Shown one piece after another: positions 45,796-55,229 of a stretch of DNA of 64,000 nt (positions within the stretch are counted from its first letter, which is position 1; every line of letters starts with the position of its first letter). The stretch comes from Sulfomarinibacter sp963741385. Lineage in GTDB: Bacteria; Acidobacteriota; Thermoanaerobaculia; Thermoanaerobaculales; Sulfomarinibacteraceae. The stretch covers positions 186,001-250,000 of the forward strand of contig CAVUHO010000003.1 in NCBI GenBank assembly GCA_963741385.1, in the 5' to 3' direction. The position numbers and the translations under genes were made by a program. The notes beneath the pieces were generated by a model that was not told where the DNA came from, did not search any database, and worked only from the letters and a program-made list of their open reading frames with translations.

Positions 45796-46577
45796 TGCGC
45801 ACCCCGTTGTCTGTAGCAGTTTCCGCCGCGTTGTTTTCGGCTTTGGCGGCGCCGGCCTTCGCTGCCGGCGGCGGCCACCTCGAGGGCTACGTGCCGGCGG
45901 TCGCCCACGTGGAGGGCAGGTTCAGATCCTTCTGGACCTCGGACGTGTGGATCTACCAACAGGGCGCGACCACGATCCACTTCTGGCTCAACCCGCCGGG
46001 TCAGGACAACACCGGCGGTGAGAGCGTGGTGGTCGCCCTCGACGAACCCGTCGTCTTCATCCCGGATGTCGTCGCGACGCTGTTCGGCAGCGAGGGTTCG
46101 GGCAGCCTTCACTACATCGCCGATGGCCCAGTGACGGTCACCAGCCGCACCTGGACGCCGGGAGAGGAGGGCGGCAGCTACGGGCTCAGTCTCCCAGGCG
46201 AGCCGGTGGGCGACGCCTCCTTCGCCGGCAGCGGCCAGGCCGGGACCCAGCGGGTGGTGGTCAACCAGCGCTCCGGCTCCCGCGCCAACTTCGGCGTCGT
46301 CAACGTCTCGCCGGTGGCGGCTACCGTGCTGGTGGAGATCTTCACGGCCGATGGCAACCTGGCGCCGGGGAACAGCTCGTTCACCCTCGCCCTCGAGCCC
46401 TTCGGCACGACCCAGGTAAACGACATCCTCAAACGGCTCACCGCCGGCGAGCGTGACGGGCTGATCATTCGAGCCGGTGTGACCTCGAACGAAGGGGCGA
46501 TTCTCACCTACCTCACCGACGTCGACAACACCACCAACGACTCGACGTACCAGCCGGGCTTTCGGTTCGCCTTTTGA
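45795..46577 (+). CDS. secreted hypothetical protein of the copper locus
   Basis: 260 residues from ATG at 45795 (GTG 45792 possible). The signal peptide ends at AFAAGG. The mature protein is beta-rich with no Cys or Met clusters. The N-terminal part includes VAHVEGRFRSFWTSDVWI; the middle has ANFGVVNVSPVAATVLVEI. It resembles secreted immunoglobulin-like or lamin-tail modules only in general form. It is probably co-transcribed with the Met-rich gene. Confidence 0.6.
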   Translation: MRTPLSVAVSAALFSALAAPAFAAGGGHLEGYVPAVAHVEGRFRSFWTSDVWIYQQGATTIHFWLNPPGQDNTGGESVVVALDEPVVFIPDVVATLFGSEGSGSLHYIADGPVTVTSRTWTPGEEGGSYGLSLPGEPVGDASFAGSGQAGTQRVVVNQRSGSRANFGVVNVSPVAATVLVEIFTADGNLAPGNSSFTLALEPFGTTQVNDILKRLTAGERDGLIIRAGVTSNEGAILTYLTDVDNTTNDSTYQPGFRFAF

Positions 46578-46604
46578 CATTCCGAAGAGAGAGGAGTTGA
46601 TTGA

Positions 46605-46838
46605 TCAGGAGTTCTGGCCACGAAATCGCGGGTGATCGGGCCTGTACCAGCAGGCGTCGCAACTGCCTCCGAGCTCGCACAGCCCGAGAGGTCGCAGGCA
46701 GGTGCCGTCGTAGCCGTCGGGGCGGACGTCTTCGACCCTGACATAGGTCGTTCCGCGTGACTCCGATCGCGGGCGATCGGAATGACCGGCGTCAGGCGTG
46801 GGGTTGTTGTCCGCCTCCATGGTCTCCGATCCTATCAT
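46605..46838 (-). CDS. small Cys-rich protein ending the redox operon
   Basis: 77 residues from ATG at 46838, overlapping the upstream stop (ATGA); ATG at 46820 is an alternative. The C-terminal half has four Cys in CLRPLGLCELGGSCDAC. No signal peptide, so cytosolic. It may be a metal- or thiol-binding protein; family not recognised. Confidence 0.55.
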   Translation of the reverse strand: MIGSETMEADNNPTPDAGHSDRPRSESRGTTYVRVEDVRPDGYDGTCLRPLGLCELGGSCDACWYRPDHPRFRGQNS

Positions 46839-47863
46839 TCGCTCGATCGAACCGGCGAGACCCGGCGGGCGCCTCGCCGGAGACGGGCACCCAGTGTGAC
46901 GCTGACCGTGGCCGAGAATTCCATCCCGTCGCCGGTTGCAGAAAAGGTCACGACACCTTCGGTTTCCGTCTGCGTCACCAGCTCGGGACGCACCCTCAGG
47001 GTCGGGGTCGCCGGAAGGTCGCCCGAGTCCGGCGTCACCTCGATCCACGAAACATTGCTCGACGCCGTCCACGACAACACGTGCGGCCCGGTGAGCACGA
47101 CCTCGGCTCCGCTTCCATACGAACTCAATACGAGGCTGCCCGGGATCGCGGTCACAGTGGCCGGGACCGCCTCGGTCGCCTGCAGCATGTCGTACGATCC
47201 GCGACCGCCGGGCCGGTCCTCGATGATGACCAGGCCGCCCATCAGGCTCCAGTTCACACCGGTCATCGATGGCGTGTCGATCACCGCCACAGCCGACTCC
47301 CCGGGCGCCAGATCGAAGGGGAGATACTGGTGAGCAGTTGATCTCACCCAGGTCGTGCTGACGCCGATGGAAGCGTTCTCGAAGGCAATCAGCCAGATCC
47401 TCGCCTCCTGGTCGATCTCGAGGGGCGTGTCGTGCAGGTTGAGAACCTCGACGTATGCACGCATGGTGGAACCGTTTCGCCGCCAGAAGGCGGACACCTC
47501 GGCTCGCGCCGGCCGGGCAAGCTCCTGATCGATCATCGAGCGGTAGACCGATTCGTAGTTCACCGACCCGCTCGAGGTGCGGTATCCGCTGCCGACCATC
47601 ACCAACGGCAGATAACCCGCAGAGACGCCGGTGGCCCAGAACCTTTCCTGGCGCCCGTACTGGAACGCGTCATAGTCGTACTCGAGCAGCACCGCCCGCC
47701 CCTCCATCTGGCGTTGCAGGGTTCTCATCGCCGGACCGGCGGCGCTGCAGAATGCGCCGCTCGGCCGGCCGAAGAACTCGAGCACCGCGAAACGATCGTC
47801 TGCTGCACCGAAGGTCGCGCCCAGGAGCAGCGGCACCAGAAGCCATCTCAATCTGCGGTACAT
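46835..47863 (-). CDS. secreted protein with an N-terminal thioredoxin-like domain
   Basis: 342 residues from ATG at 47863, after GAGGGGGA. The signal peptide ends near FGAADD. Residues about 25-110 look like a thioredoxin fold (FAVLEFFGRPSGAFCSAAGPAM, only one Cys at the active-site turn). The C-terminal part is beta-rich, ending with a basic tail. It overlaps the DsbA-like gene by 16 bp. With one Cys it would not be a normal oxidoreductase. Confidence 0.6.
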   Translation of the reverse strand: MYRRLRWLLVPLLLGATFGAADDRFAVLEFFGRPSGAFCSAAGPAMRTLQRQMEGRAVLLEYDYDAFQYGRQERFWATGVSAGYLPLVMVGSGYRTSSGSVNYESVYRSMIDQELARPARAEVSAFWRRNGSTMRAYVEVLNLHDTPLEIDQEARIWLIAFENASIGVSTTWVRSTAHQYLPFDLAPGESAVAVIDTPSMTGVNWSLMGGLVIIEDRPGGRGSYDMLQATEAVPATVTAIPGSLVLSSYGSGAEVVLTGPHVLSWTASSNVSWIEVTPDSGDLPATPTLRVRPELVTQTETEGVVTFSATGDGMEFSATVSVTLGARLRRGARRVSPVRSSE

Positions 47864-48702
47864 AGGTTCCCCCTCACCCGCGCCGTCTCCTCCTCGATGG
47901 CGTCCACGAGCGGCTCGATCGCCAGATCGCCGACCCATCGACGGCCGTTGAGAAACAGGGTCGGCGTCTCTTCGACGCCGTTGACAAGACCCTCCTTCTT
48001 GCTCGCGACGAGGTATTCGCGCGTGGCGGGGTCCTGCAGCCTGGTGATGAAATCGCGCTGGTCGAGCCCTGCCGCCGCGGCCCACTCCACCTGGTTCTCC
48101 GCCGAGTAGTCGTCGAAATGGCGGTAGGCCTGCAGCATGAACGGCCAGAACCCATCCATTTCCGCCGCCGCCGCGAACCCGAGACCGGCCTCGGTGGAAC
48201 CTTCGTGGCCGCGGATCGGAAAGACGCGAAACACGAGGCGCACGTCTTCCTTGAGCTTTCCGGTGTCGACGATCTCATACAGCGCTGGAACCAGCTTGCT
48301 GCAATAAGGGCACCGGGCGCAGGCGTAGATGACGACGGTGACCGGCGCTCCGGCGGGCCCGAAGATCGGAGCGGCCGAGAGATCGACCTCGGCAGGGCTG
48401 GACCCGCCCACCATGCTTCGCGCCCGTCGTGAAAGGGCGCGCCGGATCTCCTCTTCGTCCTGCCCGGCGGCCACGCGACGACAGACGTCATTCGCGAGCC
48501 GGATCGCAAGCGGGCAGGCCGGCTGCGCTTCCAGACAACGGCTGATGGTGTCGTCGCAGCAGTCGTAGAGGTACTCGCCGGCCATGATCTTTTCCGCCGA
48601 GCTGCGCTGCCCTTCGTCCAGAGGCGCGCAGGTGTCGGTCTGAGCCGTCGCCGCGGTCGCGGCCCATACCGCGGCCAGAATGGCGGTCGCAACACGGGTC
48701 AT
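47848..48702 (-). CDS. DsbA family thiol oxidoreductase
   Basis: 284 residues from ATG at 48702 with GAGGAGGG upstream. The signal peptide ends at AATAQT. A Cys-rich helical segment (residues about 30-85) precedes a thioredoxin/DsbA domain with CARCPYCSKLVPAL (C-P-Y-C) and the cis-Pro turn EETPTLFLNG. It should act in the periplasm as a disulfide donor or isomerase. The upstream overlapping gene is a MauE-type membrane partner. Confidence 0.85.
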   Translation of the reverse strand: MTRVATAILAAVWAATAATAQTDTCAPLDEGQRSSAEKIMAGEYLYDCCDDTISRCLEAQPACPLAIRLANDVCRRVAAGQDEEEIRRALSRRARSMVGGSSPAEVDLSAAPIFGPAGAPVTVVIYACARCPYCSKLVPALYEIVDTGKLKEDVRLVFRVFPIRGHEGSTEAGLGFAAAAEMDGFWPFMLQAYRHFDDYSAENQVEWAAAAGLDQRDFITRLQDPATREYLVASKKEGLVNGVEETPTLFLNGRRWVGDLAIEPLVDAIEEETARVRGNLCTAD

Positions 48703-49166
48703 GAAACCCTCCTCTCGAGCCGGCCGTCGAGCCCGGCCACACCGCGGTCGAAGGCGAACACAAAGAGAGCGAGGGCCAACCACGCGATATCTCGAAGGAT
48801 CGTCATACGAGAGATCGGGTCCTCCTCCGCTCCCTGGGATGCGAAGCACCCGCAGGACATGTCCAGCCCTCGCGCCACGGCAATGCACAGAGCCACCAGA
48901 AACACGAACATCATCGCGGCGACCAGGAGCGATGCGGCGCGCACCCGCCAACCAGCAATCAGCATGGCGCCGGCGAAGAGCTCGATCCAGGGCAGCACGA
49001 TCGCGACCAGATTGACGGCCGCGAGCGGCAGAATGCCGTAGGTGGCGATGTCGAGGGCGAAAGACCCGGGCTCCGCAATTTTGTGCAGACAGGCGGCGAC
49101 GAAGAGCACGCCCAGATACCAGCGGGCCGGCACGGCGCCCCACGCGGCGATGCGCTCCGCGGTCAT
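48699..49166 (-). CDS. MauE/DoxX-type membrane redox protein
   Basis: 155 residues from ATG at 49166, with four helices. SCGCF lies after helix 3 at the periplasmic side (C-x-C). MauE-like proteins supply or receive electrons for periplasmic thiol proteins. Its 4-bp overlap with the DsbA-like gene supports a joint job. Confidence 0.75.
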   Translation of the reverse strand: MTAERIAAWGAVPARWYLGVLFVAACLHKIAEPGSFALDIATYGILPLAAVNLVAIVLPWIELFAGAMLIAGWRVRAASLLVAAMMFVFLVALCIAVARGLDMSCGCFASQGAEEDPISRMTILRDIAWLALALFVFAFDRGVAGLDGRLERRVS

Positions 49167-49687
49167 CCGTCCCTCTCTCCGAGCGCAGCCGGCGCGCCGC
49201 CGCGGATGAAGAAGACGTTTTTGATCCCGCGGCCCGAGATCTCTTTGCCGAGGTGCTCGCCGCTGTCGGGCCGTCCGCCGTCGCCGTAGACCACCACCCG
49301 GGCCGCGCCGCTGGCGGCGATCGAGCGGGCCAGCTCGGCGAGCGTGTCCTCCGGCACCGGGTCCAACCAATCGTACGGGACATGTACCGCACCGGGAATG
49401 TGGCCCTCATCGAACTCGGTCTGCGAACGGGCGTCGATCAGGAAAGACCGGGGAGAATCGGCCTCCGGAGAGGCGGCATCGAGGGCCTCCACCGGGCCGC
49501 CGGGCTCGGGGCAGGGAACCATGGTCTGATATGGGGTGAGGGCGACCAGAGCCAGGCCGTCCGGGCGAAGGGCGTTGACGACCAGTGCGGTCGCAGCGCC
49601 GACCAGGGCGACCCCGGCCGCCTCCAAAAGGGCCGTCCGGAAGGGTCGCACTCGAGGGCCGGCAGCCGCGTCACCTTTGCCGGACAT
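49163..49687 (-). CDS. rhodanese-like domain protein lacking the active-site Cys
   Basis: 174 residues from ATG at 49687. A membrane helix (about 20-42) anchors a periplasmic rhodanese fold: FLIDARSQTEFDEGHIPGAVHVP is split by a normal loop, followed by VVVYGDGGRPDSGEHL. The sulfur-carrying Cys of VxYCxxG is Gly here, so sulfur transfer is not expected and it may be a binding module. Confidence 0.8.
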   Translation of the reverse strand: MSGKGDAAAGPRVRPFRTALLEAAGVALVGAATALVVNALRPDGLALVALTPYQTMVPCPEPGGPVEALDAASPEADSPRSFLIDARSQTEFDEGHIPGAVHVPYDWLDPVPEDTLAELARSIAASGAARVVVYGDGGRPDSGEHLGKEISGRGIKNVFFIRGGAPAALGERDG

Positions 49688-49689
49688 CG

Positions 49690-51243
49690 TCAAAGCCCGC
49701 AGCTCGAACTGCGGCGCAACTCTTCGTCGCGCCGCAGTAGATCCAGAATGCGATCCTCGTCCATTCCACTGTCACTCTCGAGACCCCACTCGAGGGGCAC
49801 GTGGTCGTCTAAGCGCTCGATCTTCGGCGCCCACGGATCAGCGGTGAAGCTCCAGCGCAGCCAGGCCACGATCCGCCACTCGCTGAAACTGAAGTCGTAC
49901 CCGGGAGTCGAGTCGGCGGTGCTTACGCGCCGCGTGTACCGCAGTTCGACTCGCGGACGCAGGTTCTTCCAGGACGGCGCCCAGAATACGGCGGCGACCC
50001 GTCCGAGCAGATCGCGCCGTTTTTCCTCAGTGCCGAAGACCAGCAGCCCTTCCTCGCCGCCGGAGTTGAAGTAGTCGTCCCAGACCCCGCCCAGATCGAC
50101 CTCAAGCATCGACCTGGCCGTCACCGGCACCCGCGCCGACAGGGCGGCTGTGATGCCGAGTTGATCGTAAGCCGGCGACTCGGCGTCGGCCATGAGAACG
50201 GTGGCGCCGGCCACCACCGGCGCGCTCGCGAGACGACCGACGGAACCGCCGAAACCGAGATCCGCCTCCCAGCGGGTGCGCCTCTCGTCGCGGTAGGCGC
50301 GGTGTCCGCCGCCGCCGAAGAGAACACTGCCCCGCGCCCACTCGATCTCGAACTCGGCTCGATGGGCCTCGGAAAAACGAGCCGGATCCTGGTTGAGAAG
50401 CAGGACTTCCGCACGGTAGCCGAACCCCAGGCGGTGCCCACCCGTTGCCGCAACCCCACCCAGACGGACCGCACCCAACAGCGTGCTGAGGTCGCGGTAG
50501 GTCTCGTTTTCAAGCCCGTTGCCGACGGCCACGACAGTGACGGCCGGGTGGACGGTGGAGCCCACCGGGAGTACCAGGCTGGCTCGCAGATCGATCAGGC
50601 CGAGCCCGCTGGGATCGCCCGGGACGCCGGGATCGGTGGGCGAGCCGGCGAGCGCATTGGAGGTTCTCCCGAGGCCGACGTCCACCGCACCGGTAAATGA
50701 TCTGCTCCACCACGGGTCGGTGGTGGCGTTCAGGAACGCCCACAGCGCTTTGTCCTCGGGAAAGAGGGTGCTCTTGCGGGTGATCTGGGCCAGAACCTCT
50801 TCGGCACCCTCCTGATTCCCCAGAAGTTCGGCCTGCGAAGCTGTGAGGAGCTGCCAACGCGTGCGGAGTGGGTCCTGTGAGGGTTGCAGTCTCGGCGCCA
50901 GGTCCTCGACGACGAGGCCGGGATCACCCTGACGGATGTGCACCGCCGCGAGCCAGGTGCGCAACTCCGCATCGTCCGGCCATGAAACAACGGCTTCGCG
51001 CAAGGTGCGCTCGGCCCAGAAGAGGTTGTCCTCGAGAAGGTAGGCGCGAGCCAGGAGCAGGGTCAAGCGGAGGTCGTCGGGAAAACGTTCGCGGGCCCGC
51101 TTCAGACGATCGATGGCCGTCCGGGTTTCACCACTGTCGATCAGCAGGACGACGGTCTGCCGTTCGCACTCGAGATCGCACGCATCCGGTACCTCGCCAG
51201 GTATCAGAATCGCGGCGGCTAGCAGGATCCCGACCATCGTCAT
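49690..51243 (-). CDS. TPR plus outer-membrane beta-barrel protein
   Basis: 517 residues from ATG at 51243. The signal region ends near IPGEVP. Residues about 30-185 are TPR-like helices; the rest is an alternating beta-barrel with terminal strand WLRWSF and a Cys near the end. The layout is like surface-assembly proteins of the Slam type but without clear homology. It is first in a six-gene minus-strand run. Confidence 0.65.
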   Translation of the reverse strand: MTMVGILLAAAILIPGEVPDACDLECERQTVVLLIDSGETRTAIDRLKRARERFPDDLRLTLLLARAYLLEDNLFWAERTLREAVVSWPDDAELRTWLAAVHIRQGDPGLVVEDLAPRLQPSQDPLRTRWQLLTASQAELLGNQEGAEEVLAQITRKSTLFPEDKALWAFLNATTDPWWSRSFTGAVDVGLGRTSNALAGSPTDPGVPGDPSGLGLIDLRASLVLPVGSTVHPAVTVVAVGNGLENETYRDLSTLLGAVRLGGVAATGGHRLGFGYRAEVLLLNQDPARFSEAHRAEFEIEWARGSVLFGGGGHRAYRDERRTRWEADLGFGGSVGRLASAPVVAGATVLMADAESPAYDQLGITAALSARVPVTARSMLEVDLGGVWDDYFNSGGEEGLLVFGTEEKRRDLLGRVAAVFWAPSWKNLRPRVELRYTRRVSTADSTPGYDFSFSEWRIVAWLRWSFTADPWAPKIERLDDHVPLEWGLESDSGMDEDRILDLLRRDEELRRSSSCGL

Positions 51244-51334
51244 CGCGCAGTCTATCAACGTGATCACAACCCTGCGTTGGCACCTGAGCAATCATGCAAG
51301 AGCTGCGGAATTCGTGGGTTGCTCGATGCGCGGA

Positions 51335-51523
51335 TCAGGCGGAGAAGTCGAGCACGCGCTGCAGCGGCGGGCGGACTCCTATCAATTCGACCTGCCGGTC
51401 GTCCAGATTGAGTTCATCGAGGACAGCCAGAAGACGGCGGGCGCCGGCGCAGTTGAAGAGCACCACCGCTTCGAGATCGATTCTGAGGCGGGTGTGTCCC
51501 TTGAGATGGGCAATCGTTGCCAC
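51335..51523 (-). pseudogene. truncated STAS-domain (anti-anti-sigma) fragment
   Basis: 62 residues with the second half of a STAS domain (RLRIDLEAVVLFNCAG... QVELIGVRPPLQRVLDF). The first strand and helix of the usual about 100-residue domain are missing, and the phosphorylatable Ser position is Cys. The frame is open upstream to about 51590 without a convincing start. Confidence 0.5.
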
Positions 51524-51661
51524 AAACGGCGTTTCTCGGCTGGAGGGTTCGCTGTATGGAGAACGGTCAACTCATTGATTGAGATTTCTTAAAGTATTGT
51601 ATTTAAAATGTTTATAATGAAGCACCTTGACATCTGAATGACAGAGCATCATGATGTCTCG

Positions 51662-51940
51662 ATGAGAACGACGCTGACTCTCGAGGACGATCTTGCCCGG
51701 CGACTCAAGGAATTGGCGCGGGGCACTGACCGGAATTTCAAAGACGTCGTGAACGACGCCATCCGCAAGGGACTGAGCGTCGGCGACGCCCCTCCGGCCG
51801 GCGAGGAACGTTTCGTTGTGCGACCGCAGGCTTGCGGCTTCCGCTCCGGTGTGGATCCGACCAAACTGAACCAGCTTTACGACGATCTGGAGATGGAGGA
51901 TCTGCGGGGGGATTCCGGGTTTGGAGTGCACGAGAAGTGA
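51662..51940 (+). CDS. vapB: antitoxin, ribbon-helix-helix (VapB-like)
   Basis: 92 residues from ATG at 51662. The N-terminal ribbon MRTTLTLEDDLARRLKEL and helix FKDVVNDAIRKGL are typical of RHH antitoxins. The acidic C-terminus would cover the toxin active site. It overlaps the toxin gene by GTGA. Confidence 0.8.
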   Translation: MRTTLTLEDDLARRLKELARGTDRNFKDVVNDAIRKGLSVGDAPPAGEERFVVRPQACGFRSGVDPTKLNQLYDDLEMEDLRGDSGFGVHEK

Positions 51941-52374
51941 TCATCCCCGATATCAACCTGCTGGCCTATGCCTACAACACCGATGCTCCCCAACACGATA
52001 TGGCTCGGGCATGGTGGGAGGACTGTCTCTCCGAGTCTCGTCCGGTCGGGATCCCCTGGGTCGTGGCGCTCGGTTTTGTACGCATCATGACCAGCCGCGT
52101 GGTCCTCACGGATCCCATGAAGCCTGGTGCGGCCCTGGCCCACGTCCGCTCGTGGTTGGAGAGGCCGCAGGCTCACCCGCTGGTGCCGGGTCCACAGCAT
52201 CTCGAAATCCTGACCGAGATCATGCGCGCAGCCGGCGCCTCGGGCCGATTGACCACCGACGCACACATCGCCGCTCTCGCCATCGAGACCCAATCGGAAC
52301 TCCACTCCAACGATGCCGACTTCTCGCGTTTTCCGGGCCTGCGCTGGGTCAATCCGCTCGATGCAAGAAAATAG
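51937..52374 (+). CDS. vapC: PIN-domain toxin (VapC-like)
   Basis: 145 residues from GTG at 51937. PIN acidic residues are in PDINLLAYA (N-terminal Asp), TTDAHIAALA and SNDADFSRF. The central Glu found in many PIN domains is not obvious in IPWVVALGFVRI. VapC toxins are RNases that cut tRNA or rRNA when the antitoxin is lost. The pair is complete. Confidence 0.8.
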   Translation: MIIPDINLLAYAYNTDAPQHDMARAWWEDCLSESRPVGIPWVVALGFVRIMTSRVVLTDPMKPGAALAHVRSWLERPQAHPLVPGPQHLEILTEIMRAAGASGRLTTDAHIAALAIETQSELHSNDADFSRFPGLRWVNPLDARK

Positions 52375-52407
52375 ACGTTCCAGGCGCCAATGTTGGAGAG
52401 GCAAACG

Positions 52408-53100
52408 ATGAAAACAATAGGTTTACTTGGCGGGATGACGTGTGAATCCTCTGTGGAGTACTACCGACTCATCAACGAAGAGTACCGAAGACAGGTGGGG
52501 GGCATTCATTCGGCTCAATCCCTGATGTTCTCGGTTGATTTCGGGGAGATTCAACCGGAGATGGAGATGGAACGCTGGGATCTGGTTCTCGAGCGTCTGG
52601 TCAAAGGATCGCTCAGTGTGCAGCGGGGTGGGGCCGATTTTCTGGTGATCTGCACGAACACGATGCACAAGATGGCGGATCAGATTGCCGAGAGGATCGA
52701 GATCCCCATTCTGAACATCATCGATGTGACGGCCGAGGCCATCAAGACCATGGGGCTCAACACGGTTGGGTTACTCGGCACTCGCTTTACCATGACTCAG
52801 GATTTCTACCGCCGCCGATTGAAGGAAAAACACGGGATCGAGACCTTGATTCCTTCTGATCGCGAGGTGAGCACGATCCATCGGGTGATCATGGATGAAC
52901 TCACCATCGGGGTGATTTCGCCGACGTCGAAAAAGCTCTATTGGGAGACAATTCAACGCCTGCAAGAACAAGGCGCTGAAGGGATCATTCTGGGATGTAC
53001 GGAGATTCCCCTCCTGGTGAAACAGGATGAAGGCGAAATCCCCCTGTTCGATACGACTCTCCTCCACGCCCATGCAGCAGTGGGTCTGGCCCTGGAATAG
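52408..53100 (+). CDS. aspartate/glutamate racemase family protein
   Basis: 230 residues from ATG at 52408 with GGAGAGG upstream. It has the Asp/Glu racemase fold: IGLLGGMTCESSVEYY, the first catalytic Cys in VICTNTMHK and the second in ILGCTEIPLL. Length is normal. It interconverts L- and D-Asp or Glu, or a related acid. Its codon use is less GC-biased than the flanks. Confidence 0.85.
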   Translation: MKTIGLLGGMTCESSVEYYRLINEEYRRQVGGIHSAQSLMFSVDFGEIQPEMEMERWDLVLERLVKGSLSVQRGGADFLVICTNTMHKMADQIAERIEIPILNIIDVTAEAIKTMGLNTVGLLGTRFTMTQDFYRRRLKEKHGIETLIPSDREVSTIHRVIMDELTIGVISPTSKKLYWETIQRLQEQGAEGIILGCTEIPLLVKQDEGEIPLFDTTLLHAHAAVGLALE

Positions 53101-53216
53101 AGGTCAACGGAGGAGCACGACGCACCCACTTTGGGGGGCTTTTCTTCCCTCCATGGAATGTGCTGTTTTTGGGCGAATAGAAAAGTGAATGAACAACCGG
53201 GTGCGGGTGGAGCGCA

Positions 53217-55229
53217 TCACAGCTGAATTTCGATCGAATGAACGGTGTATTCACCTTCGATTGTTCCCGGGTTGACCAGGATTCTGCCGGAGTCTGCATT
53301 GGCTGGAAGAGGCAGAATCACTCTGTTGTTGCCCGCCTTGATTTGCTGGCTTCGTGGCGGATTCGACGAGAATTCCTGGTCCTCGGCGTTCACGAAGAAA
53401 ACCGAGATCTTCGTGTCACCAGGGGCGTCGAGATCAATGACCAGAGATATCGGTCCGCCTGAGGAATTCCTGAATTCTGGTAGAACAATAATCGGTTCCT
53501 TGCCTGACGCCGTAAACGCGACACCGCGGTTTGAAGGTGCAACATCGACGATGTCTTCTCGAAAGACACAGTCATCGAGATCAATAATGAACGAACGGCC
53601 TTCTGATCTGCTGCTGGAGGTGAGGTAGTTGGAATTGAGAAAAGCAAGCGTACGGTTTCTTTGTGGATTGCGCGCACTGAAACGACGCGAACCATCCGGC
53701 ATGGACGAGACATCTACTCCAGCGAGAAACGTCGAATTGTGTTGAACACCGAGAAGACTGAGAATAGTCGGCGCAACATCCATCGGGGTCGCCAACACGG
53801 CTGATGATCCTTCGAGATCGCTGTTGAGGACATTGAAATACAAACGGCGCTCATAGCCAGGAGGGAAGAGAGGGAACGCGTTATTCCGCATGGCAAGGTG
53901 GTCAGACATGAGCACGATCAGCGTATTGGAATACGCGGGGCTCGATTGCAGTCGTTCGATGAAGCGTCCGACCAGATAATCCGTGCAGTGGACCGCATGC
54001 AGGATGGAGTTATCGATTTCCTGATATTTCGGACAACTCGGGGATGGTTCCCCCGAAGGGTGATGCGTATCAACGGTCAAGAGGGTCAGATTGAAGGGCT
54101 CATCCTTGTCCGACAGTCTTTCAAATTCCTGCACCGCGAGATCGAACAGTGAATCGTCATAGAGCCCCCACCCCCCCAGATGAGTAGGATCGGGTAGCCT
54201 CGCGCTCAGTTCACTGCGACCGTACACCTGGTCGAAACTATGCTGCTGGAAGAAGTTTCCCTTGCCGCCGAACTCCAAAGAGGCGCCTCCCATAAATGCC
54301 TGGTCATACCCTGCGGATCGCAGGATGTCGGGCAGGCAGACCGCTCGATTCAGGAACTCGGTGAACAGGATGTTGTTCCTCCCGATTCCTGATTCGTACA
54401 AGAGAGGTGTGCCGCACAGAGAGGAAACCAGGCCCGCCATGGTCCAACCCGTTCCATTCAGTTGAGTCAGGTTTTCCAACTGCCAGCCCCGGGTGTTGAG
54501 TGCGAGGATGTTCGGGGTGAGATTTGGGAATACAGCTTCGTCTGTATAGAGTTTGTCAAAGCCTTCAAGAAAGATCATCACCAGGTTCTTACCGGGCAGA
54601 GCGGGGCCAGTATCACTGCGCAGGGCTCGTCTATCGAGCTGGAGTTTTTCCCATTCAATCGCATCCAGGCTCTCGTCTTCCTGGTCGAGGAGCGATTGGC
54701 CCGCGGAAACGAATGAGGTTCGGAGACCGGGATCAAACGCAATGGCAAGCACCAATATCAGCAAGACGATCAAACCGGATTTCGTGTTTTTGACGGGTTG
54801 ATTTCGAGTCATGAAGATCGTGAACCAGATACAGATCAACCAACCGATAAAAAGAAAAAACAGACGATTGTAAACCTGCCACGTCTCAGTGAACGTCGAC
54901 AGGTTCATATGGAAGAAAAATTGAGCGTTGTAATAGCTTCCCTGGAGGTAATAGCTGATGAACTGTCCAAAGAAGTAGAATGCCAGAATTGTGGCGAGCA
55001 CAAAAGCCACGACGGTACGCAAGAGTTTGTTGGCAATTTTCGCAGACGCTATCGTGATGAAGGCCACCCACAGGCAAACGGAAATGAGAGCGGAAACTGT
55101 TGTCAGCAGGCTTCCCTCGAGGTTGAAGAAATGAGCTGCCGCCACCGGGAGGATGAACAGCGCCCCCAGGATCACTTCTCGCCTTCTCATCAACTTCCCC
55201 ATTTTCATGACTTCGCCCGGAGAGAGCAT
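53217..55229 (-). CDS. OpgB/LtaS-like phosphoglycerol transferase
   Basis: 670 residues. About five N-terminal helices are followed by a sulfatase-fold domain. NGTGWTMAGLVSSLCG holds the catalytic Thr as in OpgB; metal ligands are in LVMIFLEG, THHPSG and MSDHLAMR. It may move phosphoglycerol groups from phosphatidylglycerol to surface glycans. The start is uncertain (ATGs at 55229, 55208, 55202, 55190). The GC content is lower than in the metal region. Confidence 0.8.
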   Translation of the reverse strand: MLSPGEVMKMGKLMRRREVILGALFILPVAAAHFFNLEGSLLTTVSALISVCLWVAFITIASAKIANKLLRTVVAFVLATILAFYFFGQFISYYLQGSYYNAQFFFHMNLSTFTETWQVYNRLFFLFIGWLICIWFTIFMTRNQPVKNTKSGLIVLLILVLAIAFDPGLRTSFVSAGQSLLDQEDESLDAIEWEKLQLDRRALRSDTGPALPGKNLVMIFLEGFDKLYTDEAVFPNLTPNILALNTRGWQLENLTQLNGTGWTMAGLVSSLCGTPLLYESGIGRNNILFTEFLNRAVCLPDILRSAGYDQAFMGGASLEFGGKGNFFQQHSFDQVYGRSELSARLPDPTHLGGWGLYDDSLFDLAVQEFERLSDKDEPFNLTLLTVDTHHPSGEPSPSCPKYQEIDNSILHAVHCTDYLVGRFIERLQSSPAYSNTLIVLMSDHLAMRNNAFPLFPPGYERRLYFNVLNSDLEGSSAVLATPMDVAPTILSLLGVQHNSTFLAGVDVSSMPDGSRRFSARNPQRNRTLAFLNSNYLTSSSRSEGRSFIIDLDDCVFREDIVDVAPSNRGVAFTASGKEPIIVLPEFRNSSGGPISLVIDLDAPGDTKISVFFVNAEDQEFSSNPPRSQQIKAGNNRVILPLPANADSGRILVNPGTIEGEYTVHSIEIQL

